From an uncultured Paenibacillaceae bacterium (GTDB lineage: Bacteria > Bacillota > Bacilli > Paenibacillales > DA-C8): 38,511 nucleotides of DNA. Numbering within the stretch: the first letter of the stretch is position 1; each line of letters starts with the position of its first letter. The stretch covers positions 1-38,511 of the forward strand of contig CALGAO010000002.1 in the NCBI GenBank assembly GCA_937957685.1. The letters run 5' to 3'. Both the position numbers and the translations under genes were made by a program. A model generated the notes under the pieces. That model did not search any database. It had not been told where the DNA came from and saw nothing but the letters and a program-made list of their open reading frames with translations. Below are positions 24,120-31,970 of the stretch, one piece after another.

Positions 24120-24555
24120 CCGTATGCCCGAAGCCGCCTGCGCCGCGTTCCGTCTCGGACAGCTCGTCAACAAGCTCGAACTGCACCTGCGGCACGACCT
24201 GGAACACCATCTGCGCGATCCGCTCATTGCGCTCGATCGTAAATGGAGCTTGTCCGAGATTGATCAGCAGGACCTTGATCTCGCCGCGATAGTCGGCGTC
24301 GATCGTACCAGGCGTGTTCAGGCAAGTGATGCCGTGTTTGAAGGCAAGTCCGCTGCGCGGCCTGATCTGGGCCTCAAGCTCAGGCGGCATGCTGATGGCG
24401 ATTCCTGTCGGAATAAGCTTCCGTTCGCCGGGCTGAAGGGTAATCGGCTCCTCAACCGCCGCATACAGATCGAATCCGCTGGCAAGTTCCGACATTTTTC
24501 GCGGCAATTGCACGTCTTCATTGCCCGGCAGTCGCTTCAACTGTACATTATACAA
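24109..24555 (-). CDS. dut: Deoxyuridine 5'-triphosphate nucleotidohydrolase (dUTPase)
   Basis: 148-residue trimeric dUTPase that hydrolyses dUTP to dUMP, keeping uracil out of DNA and feeding thymidylate synthesis. All five motifs are present: ASGFDLYA (25-32), RPRSGLA (66-72), PGTIDADYRGEI (82-93), ERIAQ (111-115) and RGAGGFGHTG (137-146), so the enzyme looks complete. The start is TTG with GGAGG seven bases upstream; it overlaps the mlpA stop by eight bases. The TAG stop lies inside the 38-bp array: the frame after it is open for 104 codons, so a single base change to CAG would fuse a repetitive tail. Confidence 0.95.
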   Translation of the reverse strand: MYNVQLKRLPGNEDVQLPRKMSELASGFDLYAAVEEPITLQPGERKLIPTGIAISMPPELEAQIRPRSGLAFKHGITCLNTPGTIDADYRGEIKVLLINLGQAPFTIERNERIAQMVFQVVPQVQFELVDELSETERGAGGFGHTGTK

Positions 24556-25798
24556 GCTGATCCCTCCTTATGGCATCGATCGCTTCTTCGGTCTCTCCCA
24601 CCATCGCCAGAGCGAACGGTTCCGAGAACATGTGCCGGATCGTATCCCGGATCATCTCCTGCGATACACTGTCGATCCGCGCGATCATCTCATCCAGCGT
24701 CTCGTGCTTGCGCTGCATGAGCTCGTTCTTGCCGATCCGATTCATCCGGCTGCTGGTGCTCTCGAGACTGATGAGCAGATTGCCCTTGATCTGTTCCTTG
24801 GACTTGTGCAGTTCACTGTCGGTGATGCCGTTCTGCTTCAAATCGCTGAGGATGTCGATCGTCAGCTTCAACACCTCTGCGGTCTGTTCCGGCGCGGTTC
24901 CGGTATAGATCGTGAACAGACCGCTGTCCTCATGCGCGGTGTGATAAGAGTAAACGGAGTATGCCAGACCCCGGTTCTCGCGAATCTCCTGGAACAGGCG
25001 CGAGCTCATGCTGCCGCCGATCACGTTGTTCAGGATCGTCATCGCCGTCTGTCTGTCATCATGCATGGATACGCCCGGCAGAGCCAGACAGATGTGATGC
25101 TGCTCCGTCTGCTTGTAATGGTGCAGCACATCGCCGGAGAACACCGGCTCGATCGGCGTCAGCGGCTTGCCTCTTCTCGCCAGCTTGCCGAAGTGCTGCT
25201 CCAGCAGATCAATGATCGAACGGTCGATATTCCCGGCAGCGCTGATGACGATATTGTCGATATGATAATGCTGCTCGATATAGCTGCGCAGATCCTGCGG
25301 CTTCAGGGGAGCGAGATGCTCCTCCGTACCCAGGATCGGAAAGGCCAAGGAATGGGAGCCGTAAGCGGCCCGCGCGATCAGATCGTGCACCAGATCGTCG
25401 GGAGTATCCTCATACATCGCGATCTCCTCGAAGATCACCTTCTTCTCCTTCTCCATGTCGGCTTCCTCGAATCGCGAATGCAGCAGCATCTCAGAAAGCA
25501 CATCCACGGCAAGCGGAAGATGGCTGTCCAGCACCTTGAAATAATAGCAGGTGTATTCCTTCGATGTGAACGCGTTGACATTGCCGCCGATGCCGTCGAA
25601 GATCTCGGCGATCTGCCTGGCCGTGTACTTCTGCGTGCCTTTGAACATCATATGTTCGATAAAATGCGAGATTCCGTTAACCGCCTGCTGTTCCGTCCTT
25701 GATCCGGCCTTGACCCAGATGCCGAAGGACACGGAACGCACCGTCGGAATCGGCTCGATGACGACCCTTAGTCCGTTCGATAGCGTGTATTTCTCCAT
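24548..25798 (-). CDS. mlpA: M16 zinc protease MlpA (YmxG-like)
   Basis: 416-residue insulinase/processing-peptidase family enzyme. The zinc motif HxxEH is H45-F-I-E48-H49, with the third ligand in KKVIFEEIAMYEDTP (about residue 125); the second M16 domain includes the segment RLFQEIRENRGLAYSVYS. In Bacillus MlpA has been linked to regulation of extracellular protease production; the substrate is unknown. Start ATG 25798 is chosen because GGGAGG lies just upstream and homologues begin near MEKYTLSNGL. It follows ylxY as in Bacillus and overlaps dut. Confidence 0.92.
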   Translation of the reverse strand: MEKYTLSNGLRVVIEPIPTVRSVSFGIWVKAGSRTEQQAVNGISHFIEHMMFKGTQKYTARQIAEIFDGIGGNVNAFTSKEYTCYYFKVLDSHLPLAVDVLSEMLLHSRFEEADMEKEKKVIFEEIAMYEDTPDDLVHDLIARAAYGSHSLAFPILGTEEHLAPLKPQDLRSYIEQHYHIDNIVISAAGNIDRSIIDLLEQHFGKLARRGKPLTPIEPVFSGDVLHHYKQTEQHHICLALPGVSMHDDRQTAMTILNNVIGGSMSSRLFQEIRENRGLAYSVYSYHTAHEDSGLFTIYTGTAPEQTAEVLKLTIDILSDLKQNGITDSELHKSKEQIKGNLLISLESTSSRMNRIGKNELMQRKHETLDEMIARIDSVSQEMIRDTIRHMFSEPFALAMVGETEEAIDAIRRDQLV

Positions 25799-25875
25799 TA
25801 TGCCTCCCAATTAACGTTCGATGGATGCTCATTGACATCGTCCCATCTCTTGACTGCTAAACTTCCTCCATACTA

Positions 25876-26895
25876 TCAAAAATCCAGCGCAGCCTCAATA
25901 TCCGGGATTCGTTCAGACGACAATACCTGGGAAACCTTGCCTAACACATACCCCTTATCCTTAATGACGTTAATCATCCTCTCCAATGCCCTGGAGGAGG
26001 ATTCGGTCGGATGCATCAGAATCAGGGAGCCAGGCTCCAGATTCGCGGCGATGCGGCGGACGATCCAGTCCGGGTCCGGCTTCTTCCAGTCCACCGTGTC
26101 GATCGTCCACAGCACCGTGTACAGGCCAAGCTCATAAGCGACATCCACCGTCGTCTGGTTGTAGTCCCCCGCCGGAGGAGCGAACAGGCGATTCCGCACG
26201 CCCAGTTGCTCGCGCAGCAGCCGCTCCGTTTTCATGATCTCCTCCGCCTGCTTCGATCGGCTCAACCCGCTCATATTGGGGTGGCTGTACGCATGATTCG
26301 AACATTCGTGTCCGGCGGCGCAGATTCCCTGAGCCGTGTCGATATGCTTGCTCAGCCAGGAGCCGTCAAAGAAGAAGGTGACCTTCACCCCGTGCTCCTC
26401 AAGCGTCTTCAGCATGCCGGGCAGATGCTCATCGCCCCAGGCGACATTGATCATCAACGCGACCATTTTCTTCTTCGGATTGCCCCTGTAGATCGGATGG
26501 GCACCCAGATCCTCCAGCTGAACGGCGGGCTCGACCTCGCGCAGCACGAGCTTCAGCGGTTCCGCCTGAGGCCTGCCCCGGTTGGCCGCCAGCGTCTTCT
26601 CCACATCGACCTCCAGCCCGTTGTAGCCGGGGATCGCCTTCCATACCGGATCGACCCGGGCATCCACCGGCGCCTCACGCACGCGCTCGGCTGCCTGTCG
26701 GATTCGCTCCAGCAAGGCCTCTTGCCCGTCCGACGATGGATTCTCTGTGCCTGCCGCGCGGCTCCCGACCAGCGCTGCCTGCCCTCTGCCCTGCTGCTTG
26801 ACGGTTTCGATATACGCGCTCGCCGGCGTCCATTCCAGCACCAGATAGGTGAGTACCATCACGATCCCAAGTCCGATCCATCCGCCGCGCTTCAT
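25876..26895 (-). CDS. ylxY: YlxY-type polysaccharide deacetylase-like sporulation protein
   Basis: 339-residue protein with an N-terminal membrane/signal segment (about 6-22), a spacer rich in charged residues, and a NodB-homology domain (about 145-335). Motif 1, normally TFDDGP with the catalytic aspartate, reads MINVAWGDEHLPG; motif 2 NHAYSHP keeps both metal histidines; motif 3 is FAPPAGDYN. Loss of the motif 1 aspartate, shared with Bacillus YlxY, suggests altered or no deacetylase activity. Start ATG 26895 has AAGGGG eight bases upstream. A sigma-E-like promoter (27018-27046) lies ahead. Located between pnp and mlpA as in Bacillus. Confidence 0.88.
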   Translation of the reverse strand: MKRGGWIGLGIVMVLTYLVLEWTPASAYIETVKQQGRGQAALVGSRAAGTENPSSDGQEALLERIRQAAERVREAPVDARVDPVWKAIPGYNGLEVDVEKTLAANRGRPQAEPLKLVLREVEPAVQLEDLGAHPIYRGNPKKKMVALMINVAWGDEHLPGMLKTLEEHGVKVTFFFDGSWLSKHIDTAQGICAAGHECSNHAYSHPNMSGLSRSKQAEEIMKTERLLREQLGVRNRLFAPPAGDYNQTTVDVAYELGLYTVLWTIDTVDWKKPDPDWIVRRIAANLEPGSLILMHPTESSSRALERMINVIKDKGYVLGKVSQVLSSERIPDIEAALDF

Positions 26896-27017
26896 CACTC
26901 CATCCCCTTCCGCCACCGATCCATCCATGCTCCGATCCTTCAGGATCAAGCCCGGTCCGCACAGATCGATCCCGATCATCCGGACACAGGCTCCTGTCCA
27001 CAGACTGCCTTGTCCTT

Positions 27018-27046
27018 AACCTATGACGGAGGCGGGCCGAATATGA
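27018..27046 (-). promoter_or_regulatory. Sigma-E-like promoter of ylxY
   Basis: The minus strand has TCATATT (27040-27046) as -35 and CATAGGTT (27018-27025) as -10, 14 bp apart, in keeping with mother-cell sigma-E promoters although the -10 is imperfect. The leader would be about 115 bases. Confidence 0.4.
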
Positions 27047-27319
27047 CCAGAGCCCTAAGCATTTCCTCAAGTCGGACTTCCTCAGGGCGGATCGCCGTTT
27101 CCGGAGAACGTATTTGTCATCGGTGATTCGGGGTGCAGCTGGTGTCAACAGAGAGGATTGACAGGTTCCTCAGTAGACTCCTCTGTGGCTGGGGGATAGA
27201 ATATACCTAATGAGGATGATCGGCTCCTCAGTCACCTCGGCGATCGGAGGTATCGAAGATCACGTGTCCTTGTGAGGGGGTCCAGGGTATGAATCCTGGC
27301 AAGGCTTAAACAAACTAAA
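27047..27319. other. Gene-free stretch between pnp terminator and ylxY promoter
   Basis: No gene is visible. It contains repeated CCTCA/TGAGG words: TGAGGA and TCCTCA arms (about 27211-27230), and CAGAGAGGA with TCCTCTG (about 27149-27186). They can pair in several ways, so a structured RNA or overlapping operator sites are possible, but I see no known riboswitch. Confidence 0.3.
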
Positions 27320-27347
27320 AAAGAGACAGATTCATCTCCATCTCTTT
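27320..27347 (-). terminator. Intrinsic terminator after pnp
   Basis: On the minus strand AAAGAGATGGAGA pairs with TCTGTCTCTTT (with a bulge) and runs into TTTTTT. It lies about 98 bp after the pnp stop. Confidence 0.65.
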
Positions 27348-27399
27348 CGTTGTTAATAGGTTTTATGACGCTTGATCGATTGCCCGCATCTATGGCCCG

Positions 27400-27474
27400 C
27401 GCCTGCGGCGCAAGCACCTGGCTGATGCACTCAGCCAAAGTGCGTTACGACTTGGCTGAGGTGCTTGCAGGCAG
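27400..27474 (-). other. Large inverted repeat across the pnp stop codon
   Basis: On the minus strand GCCTGC, AAGCACCT and AGCCAAGT inside the last pnp codons pair with ACTTTGGCT, AGGTGCTT and GCAGGC after the stop. No T run follows. It is probably a 3' RNA structure that shields the message or is cut during processing. Confidence 0.5.
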
Positions 27475-29547
27475 CGTAGCTTTGCGCGACAGGTTGATCC
27501 GTCCCTGGCTGTCGATCTCCGTAACCTTGACGGTGATCTTGTCGCCGATCTTGACGACGTCCTCCACCTTGGCCACCCGTTCGTTGGCCAGCTGCGAGAT
27601 ATGCACAAGGCCTTCCTTGCCAGGCAGGATCTCGACAAAGGCGCCGAACTTCTCGATGCGCTTGACGGTTCCAAGATACGATTCGCCTACGACGACTTCC
27701 CTCACGATGTTCTCGATGATCTGGCGCGCCTTTTCGTTCGCTTCCTCGTCCGCTGAGGCGATGTAGACGCGTCCGTCCTGCTCGATATCGATCTTGACGC
27801 CGGTCTCGTCGATGATCTTGTTGATGATCTTGCCGCCCGCCCCGATAACATCGCGGATCTTCTCCGGATTGATCTGCATCGTCAGGATCTTCGGCGCATA
27901 CTTGGACAGGCTCTTGCGCGGCTCCTTGATGACTTCGAGCATCTTGTTCAGGATGAACAGGCGTCCTTCTCTCGCCTGCTCCAGCGCCTGCTTCAGGATG
28001 TCGCGGTCGATGCCGTCGATCTTGATGTCCATCTGGATCGCCGTCACCCCTGTGGCCGTTCCGGCAACCTTGAAGTCCATGTCGCCCAGATGGTCCTCCA
28101 TGCCCTGGATATCCGTCAGGATCGACACATGGTCACCGTCCTTGATCAGTCCCATCGCCACGCCGGCCACCGGAGCCTTGATCGGCACCCCGGCATCCAT
28201 CATCGCGAGCGTGCTGGCACAGATGCTCGCCTGCGAGGTGGAGCCGTTCGATTCCAGCACCTCGGATACGAGGCGGATCGTATACGGGAATTCGCTCTCC
28301 GGCGGGATGACCTTGGCCAGCGCACGCTCACCCAGCGCGCCGTGTCCAATCTCCCGTCTGCCCGGCGGACGGAGCGGTCTGGCTTCGCCGACGCTGAACG
28401 GTGGGAAGTTATAATGGTGCATGAAGCGTTTGGATTCTTCCAGATCGATGCCGTCCAGGATCTGCACATCGCCAAGCGCGCCAAGCGTACATACGCTGAG
28501 CGCCTGCGTCTGGCCCCTGGTGAACAGGCCGGAACCATGGGTGCGCGGCAGCAGTCCGATCTCGCATTCGATCGGGCGGATCTCATTCAGCTTCCGACCG
28601 TCTGGACGGATCTTCTCGTGGGTGATGAGGCGGCGTACCTCTTCCTTCACGATGTTGTAGAGCACTTCCTTGACGTCGGCCAGCTTGTCCGGCTCTTCCG
28701 CGTAGACCTCGGTGAAGTGCGCAACCGCTTCCTCATTGATCGCATCGATCGCATCCTGTCTGGCCTGCTTCTCGGCGATCCGCACCGCGGCGATGAGGCG
28801 CTCTGCGGCGAATTCGCGCACCGCCTGATTCACTTCCGGATCCACATCATGCAGCTTGACCTCCATCTTCGGCTTGCCGGCGATCTGCGTGAATTCCTCG
28901 ATCTTGTCGACGATCTTCTTGATCTCCTCATGGCCGAACATGATCGCTTCCAGCATGACTTCTTCCGGCACTTGCTCGGCTTCCGCCTCCACCATCATGA
29001 TGGCGTTCTTCGTGCCCGCAACGACGACATAGATATCGCTGCGCTCCTCCTGCTCGACCGTCGGATTGATGACGAACTGTCCGTCCACCCGTCCCACGAT
29101 GACGCCGCCGATCGGTCCGTTAAACGGCACATCGGAGATCGCCAGGGCGGCGGACGTGCCGATCATCGCCGAGATCTCCGGGGAGCAGTCCTGGTCCACG
29201 CTCAGCACGAGATTGACGATCTGGACTTCGTTGCGGAAGCCCTCCGGGAACAGCGGGCGAATCGGTCTGTCCGTCAGACGGCTCGCCAGGATCGCCTTCT
29301 CGCTCGGTCTGCCTTCGCGCTTGATGAAGCCTCCCGGGATCTTGCCGACCGAGTACAGCTTCTCTTCATAATTGACCGTAAGCGGGAAGAAGTCGAGGTC
29401 CTTCGGCTCCGGAGAAGCGGTTACCGTGCTGAGTATGACCGTATCGCCATAGCGGACCAGCACAGCCGCATTCGCCTGTTTCGCCAGCTTGCCTGTCTCG
29501 AGGATCAGCTTGCGACCGGCGAGCTCCATTTCTACTGTTTGGTGCAT
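27445..29547 (-). CDS. pnp: Polyribonucleotide nucleotidyltransferase (PNPase)
   Basis: 700-residue phosphorolytic 3'-5' exoribonuclease of the RNA degradation machinery, trimeric in the cytoplasm. Two RNase PH-like domains are joined by a helical segment; the catalytic core shows GREIGHGALGERAL and SNGSTSQASICAS; a KH domain (DVIGAGGKIINKII, about 555-610) and an S1 domain (GTVKRIEKFGAFVEILPGKEGLVHISQ, in two parts about 625-690) follow. Length equals the Bacillus enzyme. ATG 29547 has GGAGGG five bases upstream. It is separated from rpsO by a long hairpin terminator, and its 3' end carries a large inverted repeat. Confidence 0.97.
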   Translation of the reverse strand: MHQTVEMELAGRKLILETGKLAKQANAAVLVRYGDTVILSTVTASPEPKDLDFFPLTVNYEEKLYSVGKIPGGFIKREGRPSEKAILASRLTDRPIRPLFPEGFRNEVQIVNLVLSVDQDCSPEISAMIGTSAALAISDVPFNGPIGGVIVGRVDGQFVINPTVEQEERSDIYVVVAGTKNAIMMVEAEAEQVPEEVMLEAIMFGHEEIKKIVDKIEEFTQIAGKPKMEVKLHDVDPEVNQAVREFAAERLIAAVRIAEKQARQDAIDAINEEAVAHFTEVYAEEPDKLADVKEVLYNIVKEEVRRLITHEKIRPDGRKLNEIRPIECEIGLLPRTHGSGLFTRGQTQALSVCTLGALGDVQILDGIDLEESKRFMHHYNFPPFSVGEARPLRPPGRREIGHGALGERALAKVIPPESEFPYTIRLVSEVLESNGSTSQASICASTLAMMDAGVPIKAPVAGVAMGLIKDGDHVSILTDIQGMEDHLGDMDFKVAGTATGVTAIQMDIKIDGIDRDILKQALEQAREGRLFILNKMLEVIKEPRKSLSKYAPKILTMQINPEKIRDVIGAGGKIINKIIDETGVKIDIEQDGRVYIASADEEANEKARQIIENIVREVVVGESYLGTVKRIEKFGAFVEILPGKEGLVHISQLANERVAKVEDVVKIGDKITVKVTEIDSQGRINLSRKATLPASTSAKS

Positions 29548-29582
29548 ACATACCCTCCTATTCATTATGCAGCTCTGATTAT

Positions 29583-29594
29583 GTATGATCATAC
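29583..29594. promoter_or_regulatory. 12-bp perfect palindrome ahead of pnp
   Basis: GTATGATCATAC is a perfect palindrome 36 bp upstream of the pnp start. TTGCTT and TATGAT 16 bp apart on the minus strand could be a promoter, with the palindrome over the -10, so it may be an operator. Evidence is limited to symmetry and position. Confidence 0.3.
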
Positions 29595-29605
29595 TAATAT
29601 ATTTG

Positions 29606-29677
29606 TAAAAAGCAACCCGAATTATGAATCGCCGCCGTCAGGCAGACGCTGAGCTGATCCATAACTAGGTTGCTTCT
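29606..29677 (-). terminator. Long hairpin terminator between rpsO and pnp
   Basis: On the minus strand AAGCAACC pairs with GGTTGCTT, inner GTTATG with CATAAT, and a third stem CGTC/GACG sits in the middle; TTTTT follows. It ends rpsO transcripts at least in part. Its double-stranded length also makes it a possible RNase III or RNase J processing site. Confidence 0.75.
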
Positions 29678-29686
29678 CACGTTGCA

Positions 29687-29956
29687 TTATCTGCGCAGGC
29701 CTAATTTTTCAATCAGAGCACTGTACCGCTGAACATCTTTGTTTTTCAGGTATGCCAGCAATCTGCGACGCTGACCGACCATCTTCAGCAAGCCGCGGCG
29801 CGAATGATGGTCCTTCTTGTGATCGCGAAGATGTTCAGTCAGATTCTGAATGTTTTCCGTTAGGATAGCGATCTGTACTTCCGGGGAACCTGTGTCGTTC
29901 TCGTGCGTCTTGAATTGTTCGATGATCTGCTGCTTACGTTCTTGGGTAATTGCCAT
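29687..29956 (-). CDS. rpsO: 30S ribosomal protein S15
   Basis: 89-residue S15, normal length, binding 16S rRNA in the platform of the small subunit. Conserved segments are DTGSPEVQIAILT and DHHSRRGLLKMVGQRRRLLAYL. The start MAITQERKQQ is chosen by family N-terminus and by GGAGG eight bases upstream. It has its own promoter, which overlaps the end of ribF, and a ~100-base structured leader that may bind S15 itself. Order ribF-rpsO-pnp is the standard Firmicute arrangement. Confidence 0.97.
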   Translation of the reverse strand: MAITQERKQQIIEQFKTHENDTGSPEVQIAILTENIQNLTEHLRDHKKDHHSRRGLLKMVGQRRRLLAYLKNKDVQRYSALIEKLGLRR

Positions 29957-30055
29957 CCTGTACACCTCCTTCTTCTGGAATCCCCTTCAGCCCAGAGATA
30001 CGTCGGTGAGTCGTATTCCGCGCTGAGGTTCTCAGGCTGCATGTTTAAGCCACAA
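29957..30055 (-). promoter_or_regulatory. Structured rpsO leader, possible S15 autoregulatory RNA
   Basis: The leader contains a hairpin CTGAG-AAC-CTCAG and a second stem TCTGG/CCAGA that ends next to the ribosome binding site. S15 represses its own message through leader structures in several bacteria including Geobacillus, but these RNAs share little sequence, so the role here is inferred from position and pairing. Confidence 0.4.
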
Positions 30056-30060
30056 CGCAT

Positions 30061-30090
30061 AGTATATCATGAATGTATAAGATCATGCAA
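30061..30090 (-). promoter_or_regulatory. Sigma-A promoter of rpsO
   Basis: On the minus strand TTGCAT (30085-30090) and TATACT (30061-30066) are 18 bp apart. The -35 lies inside the last codons of ribF. Confidence 0.7.
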
Positions 30091-31027
30091 GGATTTGCCT
30101 TGCTATCCTGACATCGTTTCTGATCTGCTCGATGAGCATATCCACGGAGGCGAATTTCATCTCCGGTCGCAAGTATGCCGCGAACTCCACCTGCAGCATA
30201 CGGCCGTACAGATCCTCGTTGCAATCGAAGAGATGAACCTCGAGCGTCACCTGCTGGCCATCATCGCCATGAAAGGTCGGTTTGGTGCCGATGTTCATCA
30301 CCCCGTTCCACTGGTCCGTCCCGCTGCTCACCTTGACGGCGTATACGCCTTGCCGGGGAATCACATAACGGTCGGCCAGTTCCAGGTTGGCCGTCGGGAA
30401 TCCGATCGTTCGGCCGCGCCCTTCGCCTCTGACGACGGTGCCTTCGATCCGGTAGCGCCTGCCCAGCAACTGCCGGAGGCGATCCAGCTCGCCCAGGTGG
30501 AGCTGCTCGCGAATGAGCGTGCTGCTGACCTTCTCCCCGTACATATGATACGGAGGCACGATGTGAACGCGCATCCGATCATCCGCGAGCCGGACCAATG
30601 TCTCGGCTGTACCCAGTCCCTTGTGTCCGAACGTGAAATCAAATCCGACGACAATCGCCTTCAGATGCATGGGGAGCAGCATGCGCTCGAAATACTCCTC
30701 TGGCGACACCTGGGCCAGCTGCTCGGTGAATCGGACGATATAAACATGATCGATGCCGAGCTCCGCGAACAGACGCATCTTCTCGGCGATCGGGGTAATG
30801 TATCGGGAAAATTGCGGCTTGCCGAGCACCTCGCGCGGATGCGGATCGAAGGTCATGATCGCCGATGGCACGACGAGCGAACGCGCTTCCTGAACCGCCC
30901 GGCCGATCACTTCCTGGTGACCGAGATGCACGCCGTCGAAATCGCCGATCGCGATCACCTGTCCGCCGCCCGGCACAAGCTCTGTCTGTGTGTATGGGTA
31001 TTCCACTCTTCTGATATCCACATGCAT
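30083..31027 (-). CDS. ribF: Bifunctional riboflavin kinase/FAD synthetase RibF
   Basis: 314-residue enzyme converting riboflavin to FMN and FMN to FAD. The N-terminal nucleotidyltransferase domain has IGDFDGVHLGH (28-37) and the VVGFDFTFGHKGLGT region; the C-terminal kinase domain has GRTIGFPTANLEL (about 205-217) and the segment GVYAVKV. The ATG has only a weak ribosome binding site, so translation may depend on coupling to truB 25 bp upstream. Called ribC in Bacillus subtilis. It is the last gene of the rimP-led operon. Confidence 0.95.
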   Translation of the reverse strand: MHVDIRRVEYPYTQTELVPGGGQVIAIGDFDGVHLGHQEVIGRAVQEARSLVVPSAIMTFDPHPREVLGKPQFSRYITPIAEKMRLFAELGIDHVYIVRFTEQLAQVSPEEYFERMLLPMHLKAIVVGFDFTFGHKGLGTAETLVRLADDRMRVHIVPPYHMYGEKVSSTLIREQLHLGELDRLRQLLGRRYRIEGTVVRGEGRGRTIGFPTANLELADRYVIPRQGVYAVKVSSGTDQWNGVMNIGTKPTFHGDDGQQVTLEVHLFDCNEDLYGRMLQVEFAAYLRPEMKFASVDMLIEQIRNDVRIARQILA

Positions 31028-31052
31028 CCATCGCTTTCTTGACTTGCTGTTG

Positions 31053-31970
31053 TCAGGATTGAAACATCTTATGGGGGAGGATCAGTCGGCCCTGAACCTG
31101 ACAGATGCCGATGAACCGTTCCCCTGGCCCGTAGATCCGCACCAGCCTCTGCGGTCCATATCCCGCAGCTGACGTCTGGGTCACCAGCTTCACCCTCTGC
31201 CCTTGCAGCAGTCTGAGCGCAGTCTGTTCATCGACATGGACCGCCGGCAGGTAAGTCAAGGCTTCATCCGCCGGGATCAGGCGGTCGGCCAGCTGGCCTT
31301 GCGCGTGCAGTTCAGCGATCCGCTCCAGGCTGAGGCACTGATCGAGCCGGATGCCGCAGGACATGGTGCGGACAAGCCCGGACATCACGGCAGGGTACCC
31401 GAGCGCCTCGCCGATGTCCTTGCACAGCGTACGGATGTAGGTGCCCTTGGAGCAGAGAACGCGCAGCCGAAGCTTCGGATACCGGTGCATCAGCTCGGCT
31501 TGCTCCAGCTCCAGCAGATGAATGACGACCTTGCGGGCCTTGCGCTCCACCTCATGTCCCTGCCTGGCCAACTCGTACAGGCGCTTGCCGTCGACCTTGA
31601 CGGCGCTGTACATCGGCGGCACCTGTTCGATCTCGCCGACGAATCGCGCAAGCGTGCGCCTGATCTCCTCCAGCTCCAGCCGGATATCCTCCGCCCGCGC
31701 GATCACCTGGCCGGACGCATCCTCGGTATCCGTCGCATAGCCAATCGTCATCTCCGCCACATATTCCTTGGGCATCTCCTGCAGATACTCGATAAACCGC
31801 GTGCTCCGGTCCAGAGCAAGAGGCAACACGCCGGTGACCGCCGGATCGAGCGTGCCGGCATGTCCGATCCGTTTCAGGCGCAGGATGCCGCGAACCTTGG
31901 CGACCACGTCATGCGAGGTCCAGCCTGCCGGTTTCATGACAGGCAAGATTCCATCAAGCCTTTGCTGCAT
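31053..31970 (-). CDS. truB: tRNA pseudouridine(55) synthase TruB
   Basis: 305-residue pseudouridine synthase making U55 in the T loop of tRNAs. The catalytic aspartate is D42 in GHAGTLDP; further conserved parts are the segment PMYSAVKVDGKRLYELAR and the RVLCSKGTYIRTL motif. The start overlaps the end of nrnA by 17 bases, with GAAGG nearby. A C-terminal PUA-like part is visible from about residue 245. It is in the usual operon position before ribF. Confidence 0.95.
   Translation of the reverse strand: MQQRLDGILPVMKPAGWTSHDVVAKVRGILRLKRIGHAGTLDPAVTGVLPLALDRSTRFIEYLQEMPKEYVAEMTIGYATDTEDASGQVIARAEDIRLELEEIRRTLARFVGEIEQVPPMYSAVKVDGKRLYELARQGHEVERKARKVVIHLLELEQAELMHRYPKLRLRVLCSKGTYIRTLCKDIGEALGYPAVMSGLVRTMSCGIRLDQCLSLERIAELHAQGQLADRLIPADEALTYLPAVHVDEQTALRLLQGQRVKLVTQTSAAGYGPQRLVRIYGPGERFIGICQVQGRLILPHKMFQS

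Noticed and set aside
31028..31052. FMN riboswitch in front of ribF
   Set aside because: Only 25 bp separate truB and ribF; the aptamer cannot fit.
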